Of a stretch of 64,000 bases of DNA, positions 1 through 8,299 are shown one piece after another. Numbering within the stretch: the first letter of the stretch is position 1; each line of letters begins with the position of its first letter. Origin of the DNA: Bordetella genomosp. 5. GTDB lineage: Bacteria; Pseudomonadota; Gammaproteobacteria; Burkholderiales; Burkholderiaceae_B. A program made the position numbers and the translations under genes. The stretch covers positions 124,001 through 188,000 of the forward strand of contig NZ_NEVN01000006.1 of NCBI RefSeq assembly GCF_002261475.1, given 5' to 3'. Below the pieces are notes generated by a model. The model had not been told where the DNA came from. It saw nothing but the letters and a program-made list of their open reading frames with translations, and ran no database searches.

Positions 1-308
1 CGCACCACGGCTGGTCCTGGGCCGAGTCCGAGCAGATCGAGCTGCGCGGCACCGTCGAAAAAGTGCAGGTCGCGCCGCCGCATCCCTGGCTCGACGTGCG
101 CACCGACGACGGCACCTGGCGCGTCGAGCTGGGCAATCCCACCCAGACCCGCGAGGCCGGCTTCGTCGAAGGCTCGGCCAAGCCGGGCGACACCATCCGC
201 GCCACCGGCAATCGTGACCAGGACAAGTCCAACAAGCGCATGAAGGCCGTGCAGATCGAAGTCGGCGGCAAGACCTACGACATCTATCCGAGCCGCATCA
301 AGCGCTGA
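1..308 (+). CDS. DUF6152 family protein, C-terminal part
   Basis: The reading frame is open from the first bases of the window, so the 5' end with start codon and probably a signal peptide is missing. The first visible residues read HHGWSWAESEQ, then a beta-rich stretch and a C-terminus GGKTYDIYPSRIKR. This HHGWSW start followed by a single small OB-like domain is what I recall of the periplasmic DUF6152 family, whose function is unknown. An internal GTG at 63 could serve as a start but would cut the conserved N-terminal motif. The next gene, a membrane protein, begins 2 bases after the stop, so the two are very likely co-transcribed. Confidence 0.7.
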   Translation, partial: HHGWSWAESEQIELRGTVEKVQVAPPHPWLDVRTDDGTWRVELGNPTQTREAGFVEGSAKPGDTIRATGNRDQDKSNKRMKAVQIEVGGKTYDIYPSRIKR

Positions 309-310
309 GC

Positions 311-781
311 ATGGCGCTGCTCGAATGGTTGGCGGGGGCCCCGCCGGGTGCGTGGCTGCGCGCGTGGGGCTCGCTCTATATCGTCGTCAACGCGGCCCAC
401 ATCGTCGCGATCGGCCTCTTGATCGGCGCCATCGTGCCATTGGACCTGCGGATCCTCGGGCTGCTGCCGCCGGGGCCGCTCGCGGTGCTCGCGCCGATCC
501 TGGCGCGGGGCGCGGCCGTGGGCCTGGGGCTCGCCGTGTTCACCGGGGCCTGGCTCTTCATGGTGCAGCCCGTCGAGTACGTCGACAACCGGGCCTTTCT
601 CATCAAGGTGGGCCTGCTCGTGCTGGCGACCCTGAATGCGTTGTGGGTGCGGCGCGGCAGACCCTGGGCCGACACGCTGGCACAAGGCCGGGCCTCGCCC
701 GCCATGCGGCTGCACGCGGGCGCGTCCTTGCTGCTGTGGCTGGGCTGTGTGCTCGCGGGGCGCTGGATCGGGTTCATCTGA
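311..781 (+). CDS. Small integral membrane protein (DUF6644-like)
   Basis: A 156-residue protein with four hydrophobic segments (about residues 22-45, 58-80, 97-116 and 134-155) separated by short loops, so it is an inner-membrane protein. A histidine-containing first helix (VNAAHIVAIGLLIG) and the frequent pairing with a DUF6152 gene fit the DUF6644 group, which may bind haem or metal, but that is inference. It starts with ATG 2 bases after the upstream stop, so translational coupling is likely. I see no catalytic motif. The family name is less certain than the membrane topology. Confidence 0.65.
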   Translation: MALLEWLAGAPPGAWLRAWGSLYIVVNAAHIVAIGLLIGAIVPLDLRILGLLPPGPLAVLAPILARGAAVGLGLAVFTGAWLFMVQPVEYVDNRAFLIKVGLLVLATLNALWVRRGRPWADTLAQGRASPAMRLHAGASLLLWLGCVLAGRWIGFI

Positions 782-925
782 GCTACGCCTCGATACAGCC
801 GTAACGCCGCGTCGCATGACTTCCGAGCCGGCGCTGCGCATAATCGCGGGCGGGTTTGCCGGCGCGCGGTGTTTTCCGCGGCGCGCGCCAGGGCAATACC
901 GCCACCTCACAGGAGCCTGTCCCGC

Positions 926-1714
926 ATGCCTTCGTTGCGCTTGCAACCGTCTTCGCGTTTTCGCATGAGTCTGCCCGCGGCTGGGTTTTTGCCTTTTGCT
1001 GGCAGGGGAAGGGCGGCCGCAGGCACGGCGGCCGTCTCCACGGCGGCCGTCTCCACGGGGGCCGTCTCCACGGCGGCCTTTTCCACTGTGGCCGCGTCGA
1101 GCGGCGCCGTCGCGGCCTGCCTGCGTGCCTTTGTGTCGGCGTGGCTGCTCGCGCTCGCGATGCTGGTCATGGCGACGCCCGCACGCGCGGAGGGCTTCGA
1201 TCGCCAGACCAGCACGCAGCGCTACCGGCAGTGGCTCGATGAGTTCGAACGGGACTTCCGCCGCCTGCGCAGCGTGCCGCAGGCCACCAACGCCGACGTG
1301 GAACGCATCTTCGCCGACACGCTGGTGCCCGGATCGCGCGCCGTGGTGCTGGTGCGCAAGCTCAACGAGCTGCGCCAGAACGATCTGTCGAACCTGTCGG
1401 GCGGGCTGCTGATCGCGCTGATGCGCGGCGCGGTCGTGGCGGGCGATGGCGGCACGTACACCGATACGCCGCCCGATCTCGAGCCTAAAGTGCTGCGCGT
1501 GTGGTACCTGCACGTGGCGGGCGGCGAACAGCTCGAACGCTATTTCGCGGATCCCGAGGCGTTCAAGCCGTACCGCCTTCCGGACAACGGCACGTTCGAA
1601 CGCGATGTCTATCCCTTCCTGCTGTTCGAAGACGGGCCGCGGCTGCGGCTGGGCGCGGTGCCGCGCGAGTTCTGGAACATGCTGCGTTTCCTGGAAAACC
1701 TGCCTTATGCGTAA
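926..1714 (+). CDS. Secreted hypothetical protein with N-terminal pentapeptide repeat
   Basis: I do not recognise this protein. I chose ATG 926 because an AGGAG lies about 12 bases upstream; a GTG at 869 and an ATG at 965 are in the same frame. The 262-residue product has an unusual N-terminus: an Ala/Ser/Thr-rich stretch made of about five copies of a TAAVS-like pentapeptide (from a 15-bp DNA repeat), then a hydrophobic segment ending in ATPARA, which looks like a signal-peptidase I site. The mature part is acidic/basic and soluble, with no known motif. Its last 8 bases overlap the start of the next gene (ATG 1707), so the pair is probably translated together. The true signal peptide may begin downstream of the repeats. 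Confidence 0.55.
   Translation: MPSLRLQPSSRFRMSLPAAGFLPFAGRGRAAAGTAAVSTAAVSTGAVSTAAFSTVAASSGAVAACLRAFVSAWLLALAMLVMATPARAEGFDRQTSTQRYRQWLDEFERDFRRLRSVPQATNADVERIFADTLVPGSRAVVLVRKLNELRQNDLSNLSGGLLIALMRGAVVAGDGGTYTDTPPDLEPKVLRVWYLHVAGGEQLERYFADPEAFKPYRLPDNGTFERDVYPFLLFEDGPRLRLGAVPREFWNMLRFLENLPYA
1025..1099 (+). repeat. 15-bp tandem repeat inside a coding region
   Basis: Five tandem units of 15 bp based on ACGGCGGCCGTCTCC. The first two are identical and the later three carry substitutions. Because 15 is a multiple of three, copy-number change would keep the reading frame and lengthen or shorten the TAAVS-type peptide repeat at the N-terminus of the secreted hypothetical protein. Confidence 0.8.
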
Positions 1715-2864
1715 CCCTTGCACGAGGCGCATCGCGCCCAGCCTGGCGAGCATGCTGGGCTTCGCGCTGCTTGCCCTTGCCGGGCAGGCCTCGGCCCGCA
1801 GCCTGGCCCCGCTGCCGTGCCCGCCACTCGCCACGCCCATCGATGCCGCCGTGCGGGGCGAGGGCACGCGGATGCAGTCGATACGCGAAAACCTCGACGG
1901 CGGTGCCATCTTGCTGGGCCACCGCGGCGAGCGGGTGCCGGCGCCGCTGGCGCTGTTCACCGTGTCGGATCCCGATCCCGAGCCGCGCTTCTGGCCCGAT
2001 GCGGTCGACTGGTCACCCTATACGCTGGCCGATGGCAGCGAGACCAATACCGTGTTCGAGCGCGCCAGCGGCGGCGCGATCTGCCGGATCCTGCAATCGG
2101 TGTCGCTGCGCGGCAAGCGCATCGAGACGGGCGCGTATCGGCTGACCTACGACGCGCAGGGCCGGGTGGCCGGCTATGTGCAATACGTGGCGGGCCAGGG
2201 CGGGCGCTTAGCGGTGGCGCGGCAGGCCTGCGTGGATCGCAATGAGGCAGGCGCCATCGTCGCCCTGCACGAAGCCGGTTGCGTGGCGCCGGCCGGGCAG
2301 GGGGCCACGGAGGTGACCCAAAGCCCGACCCAGACCGTGCACTTCGTGCGCGATGCATCGTCGGGCCGCATCCTGCGCCGCATTGATCTGCGCGCGGGTG
2401 TCGAGGGCGCCGAGGTGCGCCGATACGACGCGGACGGCAGCATGGTGCGCTTGCGCGCGCATCCCTCCGCCGACGGCGTGTCGGCGTACGCCGAGCCCAC
2501 CGCGTCCAAAGAACGGCTCTGGATATTGCCTGCGGGCAAGGTGCCGCCCTTGAACATCGAGATCGGCGACGAGCCCTGGCGCGTGGTGCGCATTCCGGCC
2601 GAGGTGCTGGCCTTGCCGGACGAGGCATCGTGGAACCCGGACACGCACACGCTGCTCTTCGAAGGCAAGACCAATGCGAGCGGAGAGGTGGTACTCGGCG
2701 CCGCCCAGCAGGCGCAACTGCGCGAGGCGCTGCGCCAGACGCCGGGTCAGATCCTGCTCTACATCAATCCCATGTCGCGTCTGCAGCCGGTGCAGGCGCT
2801 GACGCCCGAGACCTGGCGCCGTTGCCTGGATCCGGCGCAGGCGCGCGCGGACGCCTGCGGTTGA
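1707..2864 (+). CDS. Secreted hypothetical protein
   Basis: A 385-residue protein that I do not recognise. ATG 1707 sits in the overlap ATGCGTAA with the stop of the previous gene, giving tight coupling. The N-terminus (about residues 1-30) is a typical signal peptide: arginines, a Leu/Ala core and cleavage near QASARS. The mature protein has several cysteines (for example in ICRIL, ACVD, GCVA, RRCLD and the C-terminal ACG), which fits a disulphide-bonded periplasmic protein. A stretch with YRLTYDAQGRVAGY recalls a YD-type beta hairpin, but one copy is not enough for an assignment. It probably works with the upstream gene; no function is inferred. Confidence 0.65.
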   Translation: MRNPCTRRIAPSLASMLGFALLALAGQASARSLAPLPCPPLATPIDAAVRGEGTRMQSIRENLDGGAILLGHRGERVPAPLALFTVSDPDPEPRFWPDAVDWSPYTLADGSETNTVFERASGGAICRILQSVSLRGKRIETGAYRLTYDAQGRVAGYVQYVAGQGGRLAVARQACVDRNEAGAIVALHEAGCVAPAGQGATEVTQSPTQTVHFVRDASSGRILRRIDLRAGVEGAEVRRYDADGSMVRLRAHPSADGVSAYAEPTASKERLWILPAGKVPPLNIEIGDEPWRVVRIPAEVLALPDEASWNPDTHTLLFEGKTNASGEVVLGAAQQAQLREALRQTPGQILLYINPMSRLQPVQALTPETWRRCLDPAQARADACG

Positions 2865-2926
2865 ACTCATACCCCGGGGCGGGCGAACGCCCTGGCGCCG
2901 GCGTATGCAGACAGCGCCGCCGCAAC

Positions 2927-4048
2927 CTAGAACCGATGCCGCAGGCCCACCGCGTATTGGGTCTGACGCCAACACGGATCGTCCCAGGCGCCGTGCAGCT
3001 GACCCAGGATCGCATACACGTTGGTGCGTGCCGACAGATCGTGCGAGTAGCCGATCGAGGGGATGTGCTGCGTGTGCGTGGCGCCCTGGCGGCGCAGCGC
3101 GCCGCCATCGCCGGGCCGGCTCACCTGCCATGACGCCATGATCGTGCCGGCGCCCACGCGCCAACCCAGGCCGGCGAGCACGCCGTGCACGGTGCTGCCC
3201 GGGAAATAGGGCGTCTGGCCCGGAGACGGCACGGCCGGGATCGTCGAGCCGTTGCGCATGTGCGAATACGCGAGATACAGCGTCGCGGGTCCGTGCGTGT
3301 GGCGCGCCGCGAGCGTGACGGCCCAGGGCTGCGCGTCGCCGCCCGCCGCCGCCATCGCGCGGCCTTCGGTGGTATTCGCGGCCCAGCGCGCGCCCTCGTA
3401 GGTGAGGGCCAGCGCGGTCGACCCGCTCTCGTACGCCAGCGCCGCGCTGTTCAGACGATTGCTGTCGTGGGTGGCGAAACCGCCGCCCGGTCCGGTGTCG
3501 AAACTATGGTCCAGCGCGAAGCGCCAGCCGCCGGCAAGCGGCGCGCGCCACGACAGGCTGTTGTCGGCGCGGTTGGCATTGAACGGCAGCAGCGCCGTCT
3601 GCGCGCCCAGATTGAGGTACGAGGCCAGAAACGGATCGAACTCGGCGAGCAGCTCGGAGGACATCGAGGTCTGGCGGCCCGCGCGCAGCTCGCCCCAGGC
3701 GCCACCGATGCCGAGCCACGCGGCCCGGCCGAACAGGCGTCCACCCTGCGCGCTGCGGCCGCTGTTGGCCAGCACGCCGCTCTCGAGCTGAAAGCGCGTG
3801 TACATTCCGCCGCCCAGATCCTCGCGGCCGCGCAGGCCCCAACGCGATCCCGACTGCATGCCGGTCTGCATGCCGTGCGAGCTGCCCAGATCCGTGTCGT
3901 CGATGCCGGCGAGGCCGAGGTCGACCACGCCGTACAACACCACCGAGGCGTTGCTCGCGGGGGATTGCGCGCTCGCCTGCGCCGCGGGCAGGGCCAGCAG
4001 CGCGCAGACGATGCCGGTGAGCCGGGCGGCGTTCAGGCTCACGGCCAC
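2927..4048 (-). CDS. Gram-negative general porin
   Basis: A beta-barrel outer-membrane porin of the betaproteobacterial Porin_4 (OmpC-like) family, about 373 residues, the usual length. Key signs are a signal peptide ending near ASAQSP, the hallmark N-terminal strand SVVLYGVVDLGLAG, the motif SRWGLRGREDLGGGM, alternating amphipathic strands, and the C-terminal aromatic signature ending GLRHRF needed for BAM recognition. No ATG lies at the right place: I use GTG at 4048, with GTG 4042 also possible; neither has a clear Shine-Dalgarno sequence. It follows the acyltransferase-like gene by about 40 bases on the same strand. Substrate cannot be told from sequence. Confidence 0.85.
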   Translation of the reverse strand: MAVSLNAARLTGIVCALLALPAAQASAQSPASNASVVLYGVVDLGLAGIDDTDLGSSHGMQTGMQSGSRWGLRGREDLGGGMYTRFQLESGVLANSGRSAQGGRLFGRAAWLGIGGAWGELRAGRQTSMSSELLAEFDPFLASYLNLGAQTALLPFNANRADNSLSWRAPLAGGWRFALDHSFDTGPGGGFATHDSNRLNSAALAYESGSTALALTYEGARWAANTTEGRAMAAAGGDAQPWAVTLAARHTHGPATLYLAYSHMRNGSTIPAVPSPGQTPYFPGSTVHGVLAGLGWRVGAGTIMASWQVSRPGDGGALRRQGATHTQHIPSIGYSHDLSARTNVYAILGQLHGAWDDPCWRQTQYAVGLRHRF

Positions 4049-4089
4049 GCGCCGAAACGCGCGCGGCCGATCGGCGCGGACTGCGCGAA

Positions 4090-5265
4090 TCACAGGTATT
4101 TCAGCCAGGCGATGTCGCGGCGGCGGGCCTTGAGCCGGCCGAAGGCGCGCACCGGCGCGTAGAGCGCCGCCGCCAGAATCACCGTCATCAGCCACAGCGT
4201 CGACACGTGGTCCACGCCGAAGTACTGGCCATGCGTGGTGCCCCAGACCGCCACCGCGGCCAGGTACAGCACCTTGAGCACGTAGAGGTGCAGGATGTAG
4301 AAGAAGAGCGGCGCGGCACCATACACGCACAGCGCGCGCACGCTCGCGCGGTCGCCCAGACGCTCGAGCCAGGCGAGCAGCAGCAGGCCCAGGCCGAGCG
4401 TGAGCAGCAGGAAGAACAGCGAGGGCGGGTACTTGGTGATGTTCACGAAGCTCATCAGCGAGCGCAGCGCGTCGTCTTGCGGGCTCCAGCCCTGGGCCTG
4501 GCCGTAGGCATTGAACGCGCGCAGCACCACGAACAGCGCAATCGCGCCCAGGCCCGCGCCGCAGAGCCAGCGACGGCGCGTTGCCGGTTCCACCGCGCGG
4601 CTGAACCACGGCCCGCAGGCGTAGCCCAGCGCGATCACGCCGATCCACGGCAGCACCGGATACGAGGTGCGCAGGCGCAGCGACTCACTCACCTCGAGCC
4701 AGCCACGATCATGCAGGATAGCCCAGATCACGAAGCCGGGTTCGCCCGGCGCCACATGAATGGCGTCGAGCAGGTTGTGGCCGGCGACCAGCGCCACGCC
4801 CACGATGACGAGCCATACGCGCGGCAGGTGCACCAGCAGCGCGAGCGCCAGCATCGACAGGCCGATGGCCCAGATCACCTGCAGATAGATCACCTTGGGC
4901 GGAAACTGGAAGGTCCACGCGAAGTTGATGAGCGTGAACTCCAGCGCCACCAGAAAGAGACCGCGCTTGGCCAGGAAGGCGCTGGTGGCTTGCAGGCTGC
5001 CGGCCTTCTGGCCATACAGCCACGCCGACAGGCCCGTCAGAAACACGAACACCGGCGCGCAGATATGCGCGAGCAGACGCGAGAAGAAGAGCTCGGGCGG
5101 CGTGTCGGTCACGTTCATGGGATCGCCCACCTGCGCATGCAGATAGACGGTCTCGCGCACGTGGTCGAGCAGCATGATCAGCATGACCAGGCCGCGCAGC
5201 GCGTCGATGGAATGCAGCCGGGTTGAGGCGGGGGAAGGTGAAGCGGAAACAGGGATACCGGTCAT
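4090..5265 (-). CDS. DUF1624-like membrane acyltransferase homologue
   Basis: An integral membrane protein of about 391 residues with roughly ten hydrophobic segments. The N-terminal motif SIDALRGLVMLIMLLDHVRE is characteristic of the DUF1624 / heparan-alpha-glucosaminide N-acetyltransferase-like and related membrane acyltransferase families, in which the Asp-His pair of helix 1 is thought to handle acyl transfer. I place the start at ATG 5265; an in-frame ATG at 5340 would add 25 Ala/Pro-rich residues that look non-native. The substrate is unknown. The gene lies directly upstream of the porin on the same strand and may share its transcript. Confidence 0.7.
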   Translation of the reverse strand: MTGIPVSASPSPASTRLHSIDALRGLVMLIMLLDHVRETVYLHAQVGDPMNVTDTPPELFFSRLLAHICAPVFVFLTGLSAWLYGQKAGSLQATSAFLAKRGLFLVALEFTLINFAWTFQFPPKVIYLQVIWAIGLSMLALALLVHLPRVWLVIVGVALVAGHNLLDAIHVAPGEPGFVIWAILHDRGWLEVSESLRLRTSYPVLPWIGVIALGYACGPWFSRAVEPATRRRWLCGAGLGAIALFVVLRAFNAYGQAQGWSPQDDALRSLMSFVNITKYPPSLFFLLLTLGLGLLLLAWLERLGDRASVRALCVYGAAPLFFYILHLYVLKVLYLAAVAVWGTTHGQYFGVDHVSTLWLMTVILAAALYAPVRAFGRLKARRRDIAWLKYL

Positions 5266-5485
5266 ACAGAATGCAGCAAAAGGCCGGAGGGCAGGGTGAA
5301 CGGAACGCGCCGCGCCTGGGGCCGCCGGGCGAGCCGTCATGCCGGGCAGGACGCGAACAAGGCGCGGATGAGCCGCGCCGAAGGGCTGCGAGTGTAATGT
5401 AATAACATATCAACGGCAAGCTGGCTGTCAGGATCGGGCGCGGGCGCAGGGGCATAATGCCGGGGTCGACTTCTGGCCCTCATCC

Positions 5486-6127
5486 ATGCCCTCGCTGCAA
5501 CTTTTTCTGCTGTTTCTCGCCGCCGACATGGCGCTCAAGCTCACGCCCGGCCCGGACATGGCGCTCACGCTCACGCGCGGCATGACACAGGGCTTTCGCA
5601 CGGCGTGGTTCAGCGTGCTGGGCACCTTTTCGGCCGGCATCGTGCAGATTCCGCTCGTCGTGCTCGGTCTGGCCGCGGTCTTCAAGCAATCGCCCGAGCT
5701 CTTCATGGCCGTGAAGCTGGCCGGCGCGTGCTATCTGGTGTATCTGGGCGTCAAGGCGCTCCTGCGCAGTCGCCGCGGCGGCACGCTCGCCAGCAGCAAC
5801 GCACGCGGGCAAGGGCGCGACGCCTATGTGCAGGGCTTCATGACCAACCTGCTCAATCCCAAGGTCTTCATCTTTCTGATCGCCTTCCTGCCGCAGTTCA
5901 CCGACCCGTCACGTGGCCCGGTCTGGTTGCAGATGCTGGCGTTGGCGGTGTTCTCCAAGTGCATGGGCCTGGCCACCGGCGCGGGCTTCGCCTACGGCGC
6001 GTCGCGCATCCGGGGATGGCTCACGCGCAACCCGTGGTTCCTGCGCGCGCAGGAAGGGGTGCTGGGCGCGACGATGATCGCGATTGCCGGCTATCTGGTG
6101 TTCAGCCGAGGCGAGCCCGCGCGCTGA
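5486..6127 (+). CDS. LysE/RhtB family amino-acid exporter
   Basis: A 213-residue inner-membrane protein of the LysE/RhtB translocator family, normal in length. It has the N-terminal signature LTPGPDMALTLTRGMTQG and about six hydrophobic helices, with the conserved FMTNLLNPKVFIFLIAFLPQF segment in the middle. Family members export amino acids or their derivatives by proton exchange; the substrate cannot be named. It is divergent from the membrane acyltransferase gene, with a 220-base shared upstream region, and stands alone. The 13-bp tandem repeat begins 28 bases after its stop. Confidence 0.85.
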   Translation: MPSLQLFLLFLAADMALKLTPGPDMALTLTRGMTQGFRTAWFSVLGTFSAGIVQIPLVVLGLAAVFKQSPELFMAVKLAGACYLVYLGVKALLRSRRGGTLASSNARGQGRDAYVQGFMTNLLNPKVFIFLIAFLPQFTDPSRGPVWLQMLALAVFSKCMGLATGAGFAYGASRIRGWLTRNPWFLRAQEGVLGATMIAIAGYLVFSRGEPAR

Positions 6128-6154
6128 GCCCGGGCGGGTCCACCCCGATTCCTC

Positions 6155-6303
6155 AAACGGCGTCACCAAGCGGCGCCCCCAAACCGCGCCCCTAAGCGGG
6201 GCTACCAAGCGGCGCCACCAAACGGCGCCCCCAAACGGCACCCCCAAACGGTGCCCCCGAACGGCGCCCCCGAACGGCATCCAAACGGCGTCCAAGCGGC
6301 GTC
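6155..6303 (+). repeat. 13-bp GC-rich tandem repeat
   Basis: About eleven imperfect units based on AAACGGCGCCCCC fill much of the 340-base gap between the LysE gene and the porin. Units of 13 bp predominate; the last two or three are shortened to 11 bp. Most units contain GGCGCC, a palindrome, so the array could form many small hairpins. No gene is supported inside it. The porin promoter must lie between its end and 6468. Confidence 0.8.
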
Positions 6304-6467
6304 TCTCTCTTCCTCTCAGGCATCGCCCCGCAGATTGGTTGCGGGCGCAAACGTCGCTCGTCCTGTTTGCGGCGACGGCGCTGCAATTCGCGCGCCACCG
6401 TCACGCGGTTGTAGCAGTCGCTCCCTAGACTGTGCGCTCCGATTGAATCCCAAAGAGGACACAACCT

Positions 6468-7589
6468 GTGAAAACCTTGATCCGCACCGCGGCGGCACGC
6501 GCTTGCCTGCCCGCTCTCCTGCTGCCGGCCTGCGCCGTGTACGCAGCCCAGCCCACCAGCACCGTTCAGCTCTATGGCCTGATCGACGTGGGCGTCCAGA
6601 GCCTCACCAACGGACCCGACGGCCGCAGCAAGACCGGCGTGTCGTCCGGCAACATGAACGGCTCCCGCTGGGGCCTGCGCGGCACCGAAGACCTCGGCGA
6701 TGGCCTGAAGGCCGTGTTCGCGCTGGAATCCGGCTTCGACGTCGGTAACGGCAACACCCTGCAGGGCGGCCGTCTGTTCGGCCGCCAGGCGTATGTGGGC
6801 CTGTCCGACCGCAGCCTGGGCACGCTCACCCTGGGTCGTCACAACACGCTGATGATCGACTGGATGAGCAAGTTCAATCCGTTCGAGAACGCCAACTACG
6901 GCGGCAAGCGTATCGATCCGGCGTTCTCCGACCGGATGGACAACTCCATCAAGTACACCAACAAGTTCGGCGCCGTGTCGGTGGGCGCGTACTACAGCTT
7001 CGGCTGGAACAACGAACAGAACTGGGCCGACAGCAAGACCGGCCGCATGATCGGCGGTGGCCTGCGCTACCAGAGCGGCGGCTGGGACGCGGCCGTGCTG
7101 TATCACTCCAAGCGCGTCGATGCGCCGCGTGCGCCGGCCTCCAGCGACAACCGCGAAGACCGCGTGCTGGCCGCGCTGGCCTACGACTTCGACGGCGTGA
7201 AGCTCTACGGCGGCTATCGCTGGCTCGAGCAGAAGCTCACGCAGCGCGATTACACCAGCCGCCTGTACTGGGTCGGCGCAGCCTGGCAGGCCACGCCGGC
7301 CACGCGTCTGTCGGCGGCGGTCTATCACATGGATGGCACCACCTGCGACAACATGAACGTGTCGGTCTGCCCGGCGGCCCAACGCGCCGGCAGCGACCAG
7401 AAGCCGACCCTGCTCGTGCTGGGCAGCGAATATGACCTGTCCAAGCGCACCACGCTCTACGCGCTGGGTTCGTATGCGCTCAACGACAACGGCTCGTCGG
7501 TCAGCGTCATCGGCGGTCGCTACGGTGTGAACGTCGAACCGGGCAGCAATCAGCTCGGCGTGGCCGTCGGCATGCGTCATCGCTTCTGA
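6468..7589 (+). CDS. Gram-negative general porin
   Basis: A 373-residue Porin_4-type outer-membrane porin starting at GTG 6468, preceded by AAAGAGGA. Signal peptide about residues 1-26 (cleavage near VYAAQ), first strand TVQLYGLIDVGVQSL, motif GSRWGLRGTEDLGDGLKAVFALESGF, and C-terminal GVAVGMRHRF ending in Phe. Two cysteines (TCDN and SVCP, about residues 288 and 296) might form a loop disulphide. The codons are smoother and less GC-extreme than in its neighbours, typical of a highly expressed gene. Its stop TGA shares one base with the ATG of the downstream ABC ATPase gene, an unusual coupling suggesting that porin and importer act on the same nutrient. Confidence 0.9.
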   Translation: MKTLIRTAAARACLPALLLPACAVYAAQPTSTVQLYGLIDVGVQSLTNGPDGRSKTGVSSGNMNGSRWGLRGTEDLGDGLKAVFALESGFDVGNGNTLQGGRLFGRQAYVGLSDRSLGTLTLGRHNTLMIDWMSKFNPFENANYGGKRIDPAFSDRMDNSIKYTNKFGAVSVGAYYSFGWNNEQNWADSKTGRMIGGGLRYQSGGWDAAVLYHSKRVDAPRAPASSDNREDRVLAALAYDFDGVKLYGGYRWLEQKLTQRDYTSRLYWVGAAWQATPATRLSAAVYHMDGTTCDNMNVSVCPAAQRAGSDQKPTLLVLGSEYDLSKRTTLYALGSYALNDNGSSVSVIGGRYGVNVEPGSNQLGVAVGMRHRF

Positions 7590-8284
7590 TGGCCGCGGCG
7601 CCCACTCCCAAGCGCGGCGCCGACGTGGTGGTGCGTGGCGTGCGCCACGCCTACCACGGGCACACGGTGCTGGCCGGCGTGGACCTCGAAGTGCCCGCCG
7701 GCACGGTGCTCGCGCTGCTGGGGCCGTCAGGCTGCGGCAAGAGCACGCTGCTCAAGGCGCTCGCGGGTTTGCTGCGGCCGGACAGCGGGGCGATCACCTT
7801 CGGGGCGCGCACGGTGTGCGCCCCCGATGCGTTCGTGGCGCCCGAAGGCCGCGACCTGGGCATGGTGTTCCAGGACTACGCGCTCTGGCCGCACATGAGC
7901 GTGGCGCAGAACGTGGCGTTCCCGCTCGCCATGCGGCGCGTGCCGCGCGCCGAGCGCGAGGCCCGGGTGGCCGATGCGCTTGCGCTGGTCGGCCTGGCCG
8001 GCATGGGCGTGCGCCGTCCCGCCCAGTTGTCGGGCGGGCAGCAGCAGCGCGTGGCGCTGGCGCGCGCGATCGTGGCCCAGCCCTCGCTGCTGCTGTTCGA
8101 CGAGCCGCTCTCCAATCTCGACCGTGATCTGCGCGAATCGCTGTGCACCGAAATCGGTGCGCTCCTGCGCAGGCTCGGCACGACCGCCGTCTACGTGACA
8201 CACGACCACGACGAAGCCTATGCGCTGGCCCACAAGGTGGCGCGCATGGAAGCCGGGCGTGTGACGGCTGTCATAAATACTTAA
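7589..8284 (+). CDS. ABC transporter ATP-binding protein, Fe(III)/FbpC type
   Basis: The nucleotide-binding subunit of an ABC importer. Visible are Walker A GPSGCGKST (45-53), Q-loop Gln95, signature LSGGQ (148-152), Walker B LLLFDE (167-172) and the H-loop His205. At 231 residues it ends soon after the H-loop and lacks the C-terminal regulatory (TOBE-like) domain of the roughly 350-residue FbpC/PotA ATPases, so it may not be regulated the same way. The start overlaps the porin stop by one base (TGATG). The binding-protein and permease genes follow, so the three make one transporter. The iron assignment rests on the partners and is not proven. Confidence 0.85.
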   Translation: MAAAPTPKRGADVVVRGVRHAYHGHTVLAGVDLEVPAGTVLALLGPSGCGKSTLLKALAGLLRPDSGAITFGARTVCAPDAFVAPEGRDLGMVFQDYALWPHMSVAQNVAFPLAMRRVPRAEREARVADALALVGLAGMGVRRPAQLSGGQQQRVALARAIVAQPSLLLFDEPLSNLDRDLRESLCTEIGALLRRLGTTAVYVTHDHDEAYALAHKVARMEAGRVTAVINT

Positions 8285-8299
8285 AGGAATGTTCATAAA

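Noticed and set aside
284-1960. Long minus-strand open frame of 558 codons
   Set aside because: It runs antisense to at least three genes with signal peptides or membrane helices, is very rich in Arg/Gln/His as antisense of GC-rich codons is, and shows no domain.
6155-6303. CRISPR array
   Set aside because: Units are contiguous 13-mers without spacers and no cas genes are present; the same holds for the array at 25247-25494.
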